NCBI GenBank assembly: GCA_029906195.1
Contig: JARWSJ010000001.1
Coordinates: 1,674,001-1,738,000, forward strand
Origin: Chitinophagaceae bacterium 26-R-25
GTDB taxonomy: Bacteria; Bacteroidota; Bacteroidia; Chitinophagales; Chitinophagaceae
Direction: 5' to 3'
Length of the DNA stretch: 64,000 nucleotides
Under the pieces are notes generated by a model that worked only from the letters and a program-made list of their open reading frames with translations, was not told where the DNA came from and did no database searches. A program made the position numbers and the translations under genes. Within the stretch, counting starts at the first letter, position 1. The number at the start of each line of letters is the position of its first letter. This document shows, piece after piece, positions 50,463 through 59,332 of the stretch.

Positions 50463-51497
50463 TACCAACGGTTCCTGCTGGCTCAGGCAGTGAAAGCTAC
50501 CCAACCCCCAAATGATTTCCGTGGAGTCGATTCCTACCACTTTCCTGTCGGTAAAGCAGCTTTGAATGATTTGGAGCGCCTTGTCATCTTTGTCGCAACG
50601 GAAAGTTGGAACAATTACGGCATGGTTTGCTATATAAAAATTTGCATAAGAAGCCGGAAGTCTCTGATCTTCAAATTCAACAGGATCAGGCATTGGCAGT
50701 TCAACAATGTTCAGTTGTTTGCCGTTGAGCAACCTCATTTGAGATAGTTGCTGCAGGTTATGCTGCAGAATGCCGTAATTCTCGTCGTTCTTATTTTCTT
50801 CGATAACTGTAAGAACAGTGTCTTCATTTACAAAACGCACTGTGTCGTCTATGTGACCGTCTGTATCATCGCCGATGATTCCTTCTTCCACCCACAAGAT
50901 CTGTTCTACGCCGTAGTAATTGCGCAGATAGGTTTCAATTTCTTCCTGGTTCAGTTGTGGGTTTCTGTTTGGATTCAGCAGGCAAGCAGTTGACGTCAAC
51001 AGTGTGCCTTTTCCATTAAACTCCACAGAACCACCTTCCATGATGATGCCCGGATTGAATACCGGAATGTTGTAATGTTTGCCAACCAGCGTAGGGATAA
51101 CATCGTCCAGGTCGTAGGGAGGATATTTTCCGCCCCATGCGTTGTAGTTCCAGTCAACGATCACTTTCTTTTGCTCTGCATTTGGATTGATCAAAAACGC
51201 AGGGCCGTGATCGCGGCACCAGGCATCGTTTGTGGGGTGCAAAAAGAATTTTACTTTATTGAGATCAACGCCGGCGTTTTGCAAATGCTTTGTGGCAAAG
51301 GCTTTCATGGCTTCGTTGTTCACATTGATGCAAACGGTTTCGCTAACGGTCAACTCTTTTATAAACTGACAATAGTACGGGTAAATAGCATCGATCTTTC
51401 CCGGCCAGCTTGCTTCTTTATGCGGCCAGCTTAACCAGCATGCAACATGTGGGGCAAATTCTGCCGGGAAATAGTATCCGAGTTCTTTGGGAGTCAT
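50460..51497 (-). CDS. aguA: Agmatine deiminase
   Basis: A 345-residue guanidine-modifying enzyme that converts agmatine to N-carbamoylputrescine in putrescine synthesis. The conserved order is PAEFAPHVACWLSWPHKEASWPG (residues 11-33), NDAWCRDHGPAFL (about 89-101), WNYNAWGGKYPPYDLDD (about 115-131), MEGGSVEFNGKGTLL, the acid and base residues of DGHIDDTVRFV, and the catalytic cysteine of GLGSFHCLSQQEP at about residue 337. Length and motifs match the family. The next enzyme of the pathway, N-carbamoylputrescine amidase, lies just upstream on the same strand. The stop is inside a repeat arm. Confidence 0.96.
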   Translation of the reverse strand: MTPKELGYYFPAEFAPHVACWLSWPHKEASWPGKIDAIYPYYCQFIKELTVSETVCINVNNEAMKAFATKHLQNAGVDLNKVKFFLHPTNDAWCRDHGPAFLINPNAEQKKVIVDWNYNAWGGKYPPYDLDDVIPTLVGKHYNIPVFNPGIIMEGGSVEFNGKGTLLTSTACLLNPNRNPQLNQEEIETYLRNYYGVEQILWVEEGIIGDDTDGHIDDTVRFVNEDTVLTVIEENKNDENYGILQHNLQQLSQMRLLNGKQLNIVELPMPDPVEFEDQRLPASYANFYIANHAVIVPTFRCDKDDKALQIIQSCFTDRKVVGIDSTEIIWGLGSFHCLSQQEPLV

Positions 51498-51692
51498 TGT
51501 GATAATTAGGAATTAAAAATTAGGAATTAGGAATTAGAGCGCTTTGAGATCATCACCGTACATTCCACTCTTGCACATTTTCAACTCTCAACTCTCCATT
51601 CTTAACTCTCAACTGTTTGTTATCGTAAGAAGGGCGAATGCGATTCGCCCCTACAGTATCATTTTCAATTTTCAACTTTCCATTTTCAATTA
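51498..51692. repeat. Composite repeat block between aguB and aguA
   Basis: In order: family D words (GGAATTAGGAATTAG, 51506-51537), CAACTCTCAACTCTCC words (51580-51613), the palindrome GGGCGAAT-GCG-ATTCGCCC (51632-51650), CTAC, and a family C arm (51661-51692) that reaches the stop codon of aguB. Confidence 0.85.
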
Positions 51693-52565
51693 ATCCGCGT
51701 CTATGAATCGCTTCGTAATTGGCTGGTATGAATCGATTCTCCTGTCTCTCAGGAATGGCCAGTGTGTTCTGTAGCGGTCGCTTAATTTAGTGTCGATCTC
51801 TACCACTGTTGTTTCTTCATCGTCATGAGAAGCAAGGTAAAGAAGGTTACCAAACGGATTGGAAACAAACGATCCACCCCAGAATTTCATGGCACCGCCT
51901 TGTTCAAAACCCACTCGGTTCACACTTACGACATGCACGCCATTGGCAACGGCGTGGCTACGTTGAATGGTTTGCCAAGCGTTGTATTGCTCGCTGTTGG
52001 TATGTTGATCCTGTGAAGTTGCCCAGCCTATCGCGGTTGGATAAAACAGTATCTCGGCTCCCATCAGCGCGGTAATTCTCGCTGCTTCAGGATACCACTG
52101 ATCCCAGCAAATGAGTACGCCAATCTTCGCAAATTTTGTCTCAAATATTTTGTAGCCAAGATCACCTGGCGTGAAATAGAATTTCTCGTAGTAAGCCGGA
52201 TCATCCGGAATATGCATTTTGCGGTATTTGCCAAGGTAAGAACCATCGGCATCCAATACGGCAGTGGTGTTGTGATACAAGCCTTGCGCTCTTTTTTCAA
52301 ACAAAGAAGCAATGATTACTACGCCCAGTTCCTTTGCCACAGCAGACAATGCGTCTGTGGATGGACCAGGAATTGGTTCTGCCAGCTGGAAGTTGTCGTA
52401 GTCTTCCACATCGCAGAAATATAATGAAGTAAAAAGCTCTTGCAGGCAAACGATCTGTGCGCCTTTTGCCGCCGCTTCTTTCACTTTTGAAATCGCCTTA
52501 TCCAGATTTCCCTGTTTGTTGGCTGTGCAGCTCATCTGCACCAATCCCACTTTTACTTTGCCCAT
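51690..52565 (-). CDS. aguB: N-carbamoylputrescine amidohydrolase
   Basis: A 291-residue nitrilase-superfamily enzyme that splits N-carbamoylputrescine to putrescine, CO2 and ammonia. The catalytic triad is visible: Glu43 (CLQELFTSLYF), Lys116 (YRKMHIPDDPAYYEKFYFTPGD) and Cys153 (LICWDQWYPEAARI). The block IGWATSQDQHTNSEQYNAW and SVNRVGFE with FWGGSFVSNPFGN complete the family pattern. It is cytoplasmic and forms a two-gene polyamine unit with aguA. No arginine decarboxylase is within the window. The start at 52565 (MGKVKVGLVQMSC) is standard. Confidence 0.96.
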   Translation of the reverse strand: MGKVKVGLVQMSCTANKQGNLDKAISKVKEAAAKGAQIVCLQELFTSLYFCDVEDYDNFQLAEPIPGPSTDALSAVAKELGVVIIASLFEKRAQGLYHNTTAVLDADGSYLGKYRKMHIPDDPAYYEKFYFTPGDLGYKIFETKFAKIGVLICWDQWYPEAARITALMGAEILFYPTAIGWATSQDQHTNSEQYNAWQTIQRSHAVANGVHVVSVNRVGFEQGGAMKFWGGSFVSNPFGNLLYLASHDDEETTVVEIDTKLSDRYRTHWPFLRDRRIDSYQPITKRFIDAD

Positions 52566-52878
52566 GTCCGGTTATTGATTTTGAAGCGCAAAAATAACCT
52601 ATTATCAATTAATAATTAATAAAGGAGAATTAATAATTGGTTGGGAAATGTTATGAATGTGTGTGGTGGGGTCAGTGCCCGTTGTGGTGCGATGGCAGTA
52701 CGGAGACCAGACTTGACAGGTTTCAAAAACCTGTCAAGTCTTTGCAACACCAAAATATTTCAACCAATGAAAGAGCAGCATAATTTATTTAAATATTCTG
52801 CATCTTTGCAGCCGTTTTAAGATTTTTGGGTAGGGAATGAATATTGCTGGTACTTCATAAAACCTAAAAAAACTTTTT
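52566..52878. repeat. 313-base gap with a perfect 15-base hairpin
   Basis: AGACTTGACAGGTTT (52709-52723), loop CAA, AAACCTGTCAAGTCT (52727-52741), with no mismatch. It is the same word family as the hairpin at 1211. AATTAATAATT words occur at 52606-52637. No gene is seen; on the minus strand TATTTTTG (52589-52596) could be the aguB -7 box. Confidence 0.9.
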
Positions 52879-53091
52879 ATGAAAACAGCAGGAATTATTC
52901 TCATCGTCATTGGCTTGCTCATGTTTGTTATACCAGGCATAAGCTTCACGAAAGAGAAAAAAGTATTGGACGTTGGCCCGCTTGAAGTCAATAAAAAAGA
53001 AAAGAAAACGCTTTCCTGGCCCACATATGTTGGCGGCATTGCAGCCGTTGCAGGAATAGTTATGGTGGTGGCGGGAAAAAAACAAAGTTGA
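52879..53091 (+). CDS. Small membrane protein with two helices, unknown function
   Basis: A 70-residue protein with two membrane helices, TAGIILIVIGLLMFVIPGISF (residues 3-23) and YVGGIAAVAGIVMVVAG (about 50-66), joined by a charged loop (TKEKKVLDVGPLEVNKKEKKT) that is likely periplasmic or cytoplasmic. Similar small proteins are widespread in Bacteroidota, but I cannot assign a family. It has an ATG start, ordinary codon use and no overlap, which supports it as a real gene. Confidence 0.65.
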   Translation: MKTAGIILIVIGLLMFVIPGISFTKEKKVLDVGPLEVNKKEKKTLSWPTYVGGIAAVAGIVMVVAGKKQS

Positions 53092-53180
53092 TGTTTTAGA
53101 TTTGCACCCAAGTTTAAATGCGGCTTATCTAAAAAATCATTTAAACCCAACGGATGTTATTTCTCACAAATAAGATAAAT

Positions 53181-53678
53181 ATGAAAAAACCAATTGTGGC
53201 TCTCGCTTTTTTTGCCTCTATCCTCGCTTTCAGTTGCAAAAGCACGAAAACAAACGGCGTTTCTGAAGGTGCTTCCAAGAAATCAATTTACGGAACATGG
53301 ACGCTAACTAGCATTACCCTTGATGGCATTCCCAATGACAAATTTGATGTGAAAGTGTTGGGTGGCATTCCACGCCAGTGCATGATCAGCAGTACATGGT
53401 TGTTCCCGTCAAATGGATATGGCAACTACACCATTACTCAATCCGGAGGCAACTGCCAGGCAGGTGCGCACAATATTCTCTGGTCAAGATTAACGGAAAA
53501 CGGCGTAAACTATTTGCAGTTCAAAGAACTGGAAGAAGGCGTAAAAGATAAAAATATTACCAGCGGCTACAGATTGGAACAAGTATCACAAGATGCGTCC
53601 GGTATGGTATTGCGCTCTCCACTCGATATCGGCGGCAGACATACTTATTTGATGTATTCGTTTACGAAGAACCAATAA
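53181..53678 (+). CDS. Lipocalin-like lipoprotein
   Basis: A 165-residue lipoprotein. The lipobox FSCKS lies at about residues 16-20 (MKKPIVALAFFASILAFSCKST). The mature part starts with SIYGTWTLTSITLDGIP (a GxW motif as in lipocalin-like domains) and continues with strands GYGNYTITQSGG, NYLQFKEL, YRLEQVSQDASGMVLRS and HTYLMYSFTK. It could bind a small hydrophobic ligand at the envelope; this is suggested only by the fold resemblance. The ATG at 53181 is chosen over 53154 because it starts the signal sequence. Confidence 0.72.
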   Translation: MKKPIVALAFFASILAFSCKSTKTNGVSEGASKKSIYGTWTLTSITLDGIPNDKFDVKVLGGIPRQCMISSTWLFPSNGYGNYTITQSGGNCQAGAHNILWSRLTENGVNYLQFKELEEGVKDKNITSGYRLEQVSQDASGMVLRSPLDIGGRHTYLMYSFTKNQ

Positions 53679-53683
53679 AAATT

Positions 53684-53820
53684 AATTGAAAATTGAAAGT
53701 TGAAAATTGAAAATGGGTTTTATGTGAAGCTCGACCCTTGTTTCCCAAACAGGATGCTAATGCAACAAGAATACTGCAACACAGAAAGCATTTTCAATTT
53801 TCAACTTTCAATTTTCAATT
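53684..53820. repeat. Perfect 32-base inverted repeat, family C, between convergent genes
   Basis: Arms 53684-53715 and 53789-53820 are exact reverse complements (AATTGAAAATTGAAAGTTG at the outer end) around a 73-base loop. The right arm contains the stop codon of the esterase gene (53815-53817). Confidence 0.97.
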
Positions 53821-54639
53821 ACCCAAAATCTCTTTGCTCCTCTTACCAACTTCTTTCAAAAGCAACGGAAACGCCGGTTCGGCCATGCCACCGTGATCAA
53901 AGCCTTGAAGTTCATATAAAGTTGTTCTCTTGTGACCTGCCAGTTTCATCATGCGGTTCAGGTATGCATTTTCTTCATAACGGCCATAAAGCTCCATTTC
54001 CCTGTCGCCTGTAATCAGCAAAATTGGCGGTGCATCGGCACGCACAAAATACAATGGCGCATACTCATCAATAACCGGCTGCGTTTCTTTGATGCCTCTT
54101 TCTGCACGAATCGTATAGTGTGTAATGGCTTGCCCGCTAAATGGAACCAGTTCAGCTATTTTGTCAGAATTAATATTGTATTTGCCCAAATATTTCTTGT
54201 TGAGTGTGATCATTTCTCCGAGATAACCGCCCGCCGAATGCCCTGAAACGAAGATCAGATCAGTATTGCCGCCGTATTCTGCAATGTGCTGAAATGTCCA
54301 TGCCACAGCAGCCGCTGCATCTACAATATAGGCAGGTGCTTTTACTTTGGGTGAAAGTCTGTACCCCACGCCAATCACCGCGTAACCTTTTTGCATCAAT
54401 GCATGTGGAATTTCCTTTTTACCACCTGTTATTCCGCCGCCGTGGAACCAAACAATGGTCGCAAAGTTTTTTACACCTTTCGGATAGTAAATATCGATGG
54501 TGCATTGTGAGTTGATGTAACCGTCTTTTTTGTTGATGGAATCTTCGTAGTAGTGAACATTTTTAATGGTATCGTATTGTTGCTGGGCACTTACACTAAT
54601 GGCGCATAAAAGCGCAAAGAAGAAAATGATTCTTTTCAT
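53815..54639 (-). CDS. Exported alpha/beta hydrolase (HSL/carboxylesterase type)
   Basis: A 274-residue hydrolase with signal peptide MKRIIFFFALLCAISVSAQ. The oxyanion-hole motif HGGGITGGKKEIP (about 65-77), the nucleophile in VSGHSAGGYLGEM (Ser at about 135), a predicted acid in ITGDREMELYGRYEEN (Asp at about 211) and the histidine in LQGFDHGGMAEP (about 248) complete the triad. It resembles BD-FAE / esterase-lipase proteins that act on carbohydrate esters in Bacteroidota. The substrate cannot be derived. The stop codon is supplied by the family C arm. Confidence 0.9.
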   Translation of the reverse strand: MKRIIFFFALLCAISVSAQQQYDTIKNVHYYEDSINKKDGYINSQCTIDIYYPKGVKNFATIVWFHGGGITGGKKEIPHALMQKGYAVIGVGYRLSPKVKAPAYIVDAAAAVAWTFQHIAEYGGNTDLIFVSGHSAGGYLGEMITLNKKYLGKYNINSDKIAELVPFSGQAITHYTIRAERGIKETQPVIDEYAPLYFVRADAPPILLITGDREMELYGRYEENAYLNRMMKLAGHKRTTLYELQGFDHGGMAEPAFPLLLKEVGKRSKEILGN

Positions 54640-54649
54640 GTTGGTGTTT

Positions 54650-54871
54650 TGCTAATTTGAAAATATGCAAATTTGAAAATGTTACAGGTCAAATATCCGT
54701 TATTTAATGCCAGCTCCAAACTCCTGAATTAAATATTTGAACAGTTAGAAAGGCCCCTATCACAGGAAATGGTCAACTCTCGGAATTTTCAAATTAGCAC
54801 ATTTTCAAATTAACACATTGCCGCCCCGCGGCCAATTTTCAAATTACCACATTTTCAAATTTTCAAATTTC
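54650..54871. repeat. Family E repeat block upstream of the acyl-CoA-binding protein gene
   Basis: Left words GCTAATTTGAAAATATGCAA (54651-54681) face repeated TTTTCAAAT words at 54784-54812 and 54835-54871. The right side is longer, with several extra units and a CCGCCCCGCGGCC insert (54820-54832). Confidence 0.82.
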
Positions 54872-54902
54872 TAATTGTCTACATTCGTGCAAAATCTATT
54901 TC

Positions 54903-55160
54903 ATGGAACTTAAAGAACTTTTTGAAAAGGCAGCGGCGGACAGCAAAACGCTTTCGGAAAAACCGGACAATGAGACGCTACTTCAATTGTATTCATTGTA
55001 CAAGCAAGGCACTGAAGGTGATGTAAATAGTGAGCCTCCATCAAATCCGTTTGATTTTGTAAACAAGGCAAAACACGAAGCGTGGAGTAATCTGAAAGGC
55101 AAAAGCAAGGAAGCGGCGATGCAGGAATATGTTGACCTCGTGACTAAATTAAAGGGTTAA
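54903..55160 (+). CDS. Acyl-CoA-binding protein
   Basis: An 85-residue four-helix ACBP-fold protein. Motifs: LKELFEKAAADSKTL (helix 1), LLQLYSLYKQGTEGDVNSEPP (acyl-CoA headgroup site with the Tyr/Lys pair YSLYKQ, about 29-35) and KAKHEAWSNLKGKSKEAAMQEYVDLV (about 53-78). It binds long-chain acyl-CoA in the cytoplasm and buffers or delivers it. ACBP is common in eukaryotes but also found in some bacteria including Bacteroidota. Its stop overlaps the stop of the convergent flippase gene by four bases, so no intergenic repeat is present there. Confidence 0.94.
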   Translation: MELKELFEKAAADSKTLSEKPDNETLLQLYSLYKQGTEGDVNSEPPSNPFDFVNKAKHEAWSNLKGKSKEAAMQEYVDLVTKLKG

Positions 55161-56503
55161 TTCGACAACTCTTTTTCCCCTGATTTGCTGACAATGGAAG
55201 GTGATCTGAATTGGTTCCAGAGGATCACCGTTTCTTCTTTCCAGTTGAAGATCAAACTATAGCTGTAATGTAAGATTTGCCCAAAGGATTGTTTCGATTG
55301 CCTGTTATAAAAATAAATGCTGGTAACAAACGCGACTATATATGCCAGCATAGAGGCAACCGCTGCGCCACTTATCCCCTTCGTCGGAATCAGTATCAGA
55401 TCGGCGATGATCATGGCGATCACTCCTGCGAGAGTGCTATAAAAATTGTACTTCATTTTATTTTTCCCCGCAAACCAAATACCCAATACATTCTGAAGAG
55501 ACAAAAACAGAATGGCAGGAATTTTTATCAGCGCTGGCCAATACATGCTATTGTAGTCGTGCCCCATTAATACTTCAAAAACTGAGGAGCCGCAAACCAG
55601 CAGCAACACAAAGCACAAGAGGAATGCCGCCGTTAAAAACACAAAAGGGAAAGACAAAACGCGGCCATAATTTTTAAAAGTTCCATCGGCAACGCGTGGC
55701 AGCAAAACAGATGAAAAAACCGTTGGGGCAATAAGCAGCAACTGCCCGAATTTGGAGGCCTGGATGTAATTTCCCAGTTCTGCCGGCGAACAATAATGTT
55801 CGGCAAACCAGTAATCAATCCGCAGGAGCAGGAACAACAGCAAACTATTGCCAAAAGCTACGATGGAATAACGGAAAACGCTTTTGACATAAGCCATGTT
55901 GAATTTGCGTTCCCTCAAAATATCCCGCTCATAAATAAGGAATACAATGAATAAAAAAAACGCCTGAATCAATGGCAACCAGAAGTACAACGCCATCATG
56001 GTATCCCCATCAATGAAGTGCATTTTTTCGACTGCAAAAAACAGTGCCGTCAACAAAAGCATAAAAAAAGCCATGATACCGTTTGGCAGGCCATAATTTC
56101 CCCGGGCATAAAAAAGCGGGCTGATGAAGTTGGACAAACAATTACCCGCAACAAAGATCAATGGAAAATACCACGGCCATCCGGGGGCAGAAAAATACCG
56201 GGAGACAGGTGAAATGTTCTGCAATAAAAGCAGCATAACCACCGAAGCGATACAAAGACCAAAACCCGTAACCAGCAACGTAAAAACACTTTTCCTTTTA
56301 TTGGCTGCATAAAAAGCAATTCCCAGCTCAATGTTGACGGTGCTTATGAGCAAATAGAAATTAAGCGTGTTGGTAATGAAATAAACTTTACCACTTTCAG
56401 ATGCACCAAAGTATCGTGAGAAGCCTACATTAAGCAAAAAGAGCGACAGGAAGAATAGCCATCTCCAAATGATACCTTGCAATAAACTCTTTCTTATGTT
56501 CAT
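55157..56503 (-). CDS. Oligosaccharide flippase (Wzx-like, MOP superfamily)
   Basis: A 448-residue membrane protein with about 12-14 helices. N-terminal RKSLLQGIIWRWLFFLSLFLLNVGFSRYFGASESGKVYFI and later FVAGNCLSNFISPLFYARG, VFRYSIVAFGNSLLLFLLLRIDYWFAEHYCSPAELGNYIQASKFGQLL and GVIAMIIADLILIPTKGISGAAVASMLAYIVA are typical of the polysaccharide biosynthesis flippases. It likely moves undecaprenyl-linked sugars across the inner membrane. No other polysaccharide genes are adjacent apart from the distant GT-C enzyme at 41878. The ATG at 56503 begins MNIRKSLLQG. Confidence 0.85.
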   Translation of the reverse strand: MNIRKSLLQGIIWRWLFFLSLFLLNVGFSRYFGASESGKVYFITNTLNFYLLISTVNIELGIAFYAANKRKSVFTLLVTGFGLCIASVVMLLLLQNISPVSRYFSAPGWPWYFPLIFVAGNCLSNFISPLFYARGNYGLPNGIMAFFMLLLTALFFAVEKMHFIDGDTMMALYFWLPLIQAFFLFIVFLIYERDILRERKFNMAYVKSVFRYSIVAFGNSLLLFLLLRIDYWFAEHYCSPAELGNYIQASKFGQLLLIAPTVFSSVLLPRVADGTFKNYGRVLSFPFVFLTAAFLLCFVLLLVCGSSVFEVLMGHDYNSMYWPALIKIPAILFLSLQNVLGIWFAGKNKMKYNFYSTLAGVIAMIIADLILIPTKGISGAAVASMLAYIVAFVTSIYFYNRQSKQSFGQILHYSYSLIFNWKEETVILWNQFRSPSIVSKSGEKELSN

Positions 56504-56509
56504 ACACGT

Positions 56510-56581
56510 GCTTAATGCAGAACGCCTAACGCTTAACGCACGCGACAGGCGTTAAAACGTTAGGCGTTAAGCGTTTTGCGC
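56510..56581. repeat. Inverted repeat, family A
   Basis: Words AACGCCTAACGCTTAACGC (56521-56539) face GCGTTAAAACGTTAGGCG and TTAAGCGTT (56549-56576). It separates the flippase start and tpiA stop (56588). Confidence 0.9.
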
Positions 56582-56587
56582 TATAAA

Positions 56588-57349
56588 CTATTTCAGTCCT
56601 TCAATAATTTTCACAAACTCATCTGCCTGCAAAGAAGCGCCACCAACAAGACCTCCATCAACATCCTCGTTTGAGAAGATTTCTTTTGCATTAGCAGCTT
56701 TTACGCTACCACCGTACAACACTGGAATTTTTGCAGCCACTTCTTTACCGTATTTACCGGCAAGAACTGAACGCAGGTAAGCCTGTATTTCCTGTGCCTG
56801 GTCAGCAGTGGCAGTTTTACCTGTACCGATTGCCCAGATTGGTTCGTAAGCAATAACGATACCTGAAATTTGCTCAGGAGTTAAATGGAAAAGCGATTCA
56901 ACCAGTTGCTGCTCTACGTAGCTGTTTTGCTCGTTTGCTTCACGCACAGCCAAAGGCTCGCCACAGCAGAAGACAGGAACGATGCCGTTCTCCAGCAATA
57001 AGTTCAATTTGTCAGCAAGTTGCTGATTTGTTTCGTTGAAATATTCACGACGCTCACTGTGACCAATGATCACATATTTTACTCCGATAGATTTCAGCAT
57101 TTCTGCAGAAACTTCACCTGTAAAAGCGCCTGATTTTTTATGGTAGCAGTTTTGCGCAGCTACAAAGTAACCGGCTTTCTTTTCTACAATTTCTTTTGCA
57201 GCGGTAAGGTAAGGAAATGGAACAGCGATGATAACGGCCTGGTTTTGTTTTGGAGTAACATTGGCACCCAAAATACCACTCAGTAATTGTTGCCCTTGTT
57301 CCCAGGTTAGATTCATTTTCCAGTTAGCTGCTGCAATTTGTTGTCTCAT
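56588..57349 (-). CDS. tpiA: Triosephosphate isomerase
   Basis: A 253-residue TIM barrel enzyme that interconverts dihydroxyacetone phosphate and glyceraldehyde 3-phosphate. Active-site residues are all present: Asn9 and Lys11 (AAANWKMNLTW), His97 (VIIGHSERREYF), Glu169 (IAYEPIWAIGTGKTA) and the phosphate loop YGGSVKAANA (about 212-221) with GGLVGGASL. Length is normal. It is 11 bases upstream of nothing but immediately downstream (11 bases) of the GlmU-like gene, so they probably share a transcript. Confidence 0.98.
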   Translation of the reverse strand: MRQQIAAANWKMNLTWEQGQQLLSGILGANVTPKQNQAVIIAVPFPYLTAAKEIVEKKAGYFVAAQNCYHKKSGAFTGEVSAEMLKSIGVKYVIIGHSERREYFNETNQQLADKLNLLLENGIVPVFCCGEPLAVREANEQNSYVEQQLVESLFHLTPEQISGIVIAYEPIWAIGTGKTATADQAQEIQAYLRSVLAGKYGKEVAAKIPVLYGGSVKAANAKEIFSNEDVDGGLVGGASLQADEFVKIIEGLK

Positions 57350-57359
57350 AAAAATGGAA

Positions 57360-58541
57360 TTATTGATTTTCGTATAAATATTTCAAAATGCTTTTTTCCT
57401 CCGCCGTCATTGTCTGGTGTTTCAGTTGCTTCCAGTTTTCTATATGCTGCAAAGCGGCGTCAAAGTTATAGGTTTTTATGCCTTCCGATCCCCAGGAAAA
57501 AGATGGAACATATTTGGGCGTCAATCCGCTACCGAAAATATTCACAGATACACCCACAACAGTGCCGGTATTGAACGAAGTATTGATGGCGCAACGGGAA
57601 TAATCACCCATTAACACGCCACATTTTATACCTGCTGTTTCGTACGTGTTTTTTTCCAGATCGCTGTAGACCTTAACGGCACCTGCATTGTTCTTAACGT
57701 TGGAATTAGAAGTTCCCGCACCCATGTTGCACCACTCACCTATCACAGAATCGCCGAGATAACCATCGTGACCTTTGTTGCAGTAGCCAAAGAAAACACT
57801 GTTCTTGATCTCGCCACCACCAACGCTATATGGGCCAAGCGTTGTGGCGCCATATACTTTTGTCCCAAGCTTTAGGACAGCGCCTTCACACATGGCCAGT
57901 GGCCCGCGAATGATGGAGCCTTCCATGATCTCGGCACCTCTGCCAATATAGATCGGTCCGGTGGATGCGTTAAGGATGCAATGCTCCACTTTTGCGCCTT
58001 GTTCAATGAATATATTTTCCGGAGAAATGGTTTTATTGGTAGAGGAAATCGGTTCGGAAGTTCTGCCATTGGTAAGCAAATGAAAATCCTCGCGAATGGC
58101 CCAGTCGTTCAACTGAAAAATATGCCAGGGTTGTGAAATGGCTTTAGCGTCTTCTTCGAGCAGGATGGTTTTGCTCACTTTGATGTCATTTGCGCTGGCA
58201 TCTTTGTTGGAGAACTTTAATGCAACCGGCCCGTTTACTGCGCAAAGCAACAATTCGCCGGGATTGAGTTTTTTTATATGAGAAATTATTTTAGCTGAAG
58301 GCAACACATTGCTGTGGATCAATAGATAATCGCCGGCAGATAATTCGTTTGTTTTGATTGAAAGATCGTTGTCCTTATAATTATCCAGCCATTTGTTAAA
58401 GGATGGCAGCCCGAGATAAGCTTCCCATTTCTCACGAATGGTGAGAATACCGACACGAATGTCCTGCACATGCCGGGTCAGTGTAAATGGAAACAGTTTT
58501 TGCGGTTGGCAAAATTCTTCGGTGAAAATTATCTTCTCCAT
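57360..58541 (-). CDS. GlmU-like sugar nucleotidyltransferase with left-handed beta-helix
   Basis: A 393-residue protein with an N-terminal NTP_transf_4-type domain (IIFTEEFCQPQKLFPFTLTRHVQDIRVG, residues 4-31; RPV-like motif replaced by FTLTRHVQD) and a C-terminal hexapeptide-repeat helix from about residue 170 (IFIEQGAKVEHCILNASTGPIYIGRGAEIMEGSIIRGPLAMCEGAVLKLG). It resembles the group annotated as putative sugar nucleotidyl transferase in Bacteroidota; its substrate is not established and a uridyl- or acetyltransferase role is possible. ATG at 58541 starts MEKIIFTEEF. It is 11 bases upstream of tpiA. Confidence 0.85.
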   Translation of the reverse strand: MEKIIFTEEFCQPQKLFPFTLTRHVQDIRVGILTIREKWEAYLGLPSFNKWLDNYKDNDLSIKTNELSAGDYLLIHSNVLPSAKIISHIKKLNPGELLLCAVNGPVALKFSNKDASANDIKVSKTILLEEDAKAISQPWHIFQLNDWAIREDFHLLTNGRTSEPISSTNKTISPENIFIEQGAKVEHCILNASTGPIYIGRGAEIMEGSIIRGPLAMCEGAVLKLGTKVYGATTLGPYSVGGGEIKNSVFFGYCNKGHDGYLGDSVIGEWCNMGAGTSNSNVKNNAGAVKVYSDLEKNTYETAGIKCGVLMGDYSRCAINTSFNTGTVVGVSVNIFGSGLTPKYVPSFSWGSEGIKTYNFDAALQHIENWKQLKHQTMTAEEKSILKYLYENQ

Positions 58542-58573
58542 CGGGTTGCTTGAGATTCAAAAATAGGCGAAAA

Positions 58574-58725
58574 CAATAACTGAATCATTGATTTATTGAA
58601 GAATCAATAACTGAATAACTGATTAACTGAACTTGCAAGGGTAAGGCTCACCAATAATTCAATGATTCAATAATTCACCCCTTCAGTTATTCAGTTACTC
58701 AGTTATTCAGTTACTGAGTTATCCA
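58574..58725. repeat. Family B inverted repeat with expanded arms
   Basis: Left ACTGAATCATTGATTTATTG and ATAACTGAATAACTGATTAA (58578-58630) face several ATTCAGTTACTCAGTTATTC units at 58650-58724. The arms contain a different number of units. Confidence 0.85.
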
Positions 58726-59065
58726 GCCCCTAAGGGTTTTCCTCCTAATAACGGGCCCTTTTGGCCATTAATTTTGATTCAACAAATGAGCCATTTTATT
58801 AGATAATAACACTATTTACAGATATGTAAAATATTGATTATTAATAATAAATTTTGTTTATGAAAAAATAATGAGCAAAATCATCTGCCCGATTTTTTGA
58901 AAGGGTCAATAGTTGTATATTTGATTTTCAACCACAGTTTATAGGTTTTCCTTTTGTTTGTGGTTTTACTACTAACTATCCATCAATTCTCCCATTTAAA
59001 TTCGGCATTTTTTGAGCTTGCTTGTATTTTTTTAACTATTATAAAACGTTGAAAAACTAGTGCGT
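58726..59065. other. Intergenic leader region of the acidic-protein gene
   Basis: AT-rich, without genes. TATATTTG at 58916-58923 is a consensus -7 box and TTTTTTG at 58893-58899 might be its -33 element, giving an untranslated leader of about 135 bases before the ATG at 59066. Such a long leader could contain regulatory structure; no known riboswitch is recognised. Confidence 0.5.
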
Positions 59066-59332
59066 ATGTATTCGTATTCGTTATTAGAACCAGGGTGTTA
59101 TTACATTATTCAGGAGAAAGAATTGGACGCGTTAAAACTCATCAAAATAAATCTTGAGTCTGACCATTGCCATTTCATTTCACGTTACGATGAAACGGAA
59201 GTGATGGAATGGAAGAAAAAAGATGCACCTATTTTTGACATCATCGAGTTGTTGAGTGACGACAAAGTGAAAGCCTGGGAGAAGACTTATTTTAACCAGG
59301 ATGCTTTTAATTATGAGGAAGACGAGGATTAA
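59066..59332 (+). CDS. Small acidic protein, paralogue of the next gene, family unknown
   Basis: An 88-residue acidic protein that I do not recognise. It begins MYSYSLLEPGCYYIIQEKE, has the core EWKKKDAPIFDIIELLSDDKVKAWEKTYF (about 50-78) and an acidic end FNYEEDED. A GTG two codons upstream (59060) is also possible. It aligns with the following gene at YSLLEPGCYYIIQ / YADLTLDTYYLIK, the FE..C / LES..C block, W-KKK-D and DDKV..WE..Y / DDEKISEFENIY, so the two are tandem paralogues. It is predicted cytoplasmic and beta-alpha; nothing about function can be read. Confidence 0.72.
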   Translation: MYSYSLLEPGCYYIIQEKELDALKLIKINLESDHCHFISRYDETEVMEWKKKDAPIFDIIELLSDDKVKAWEKTYFNQDAFNYEEDED

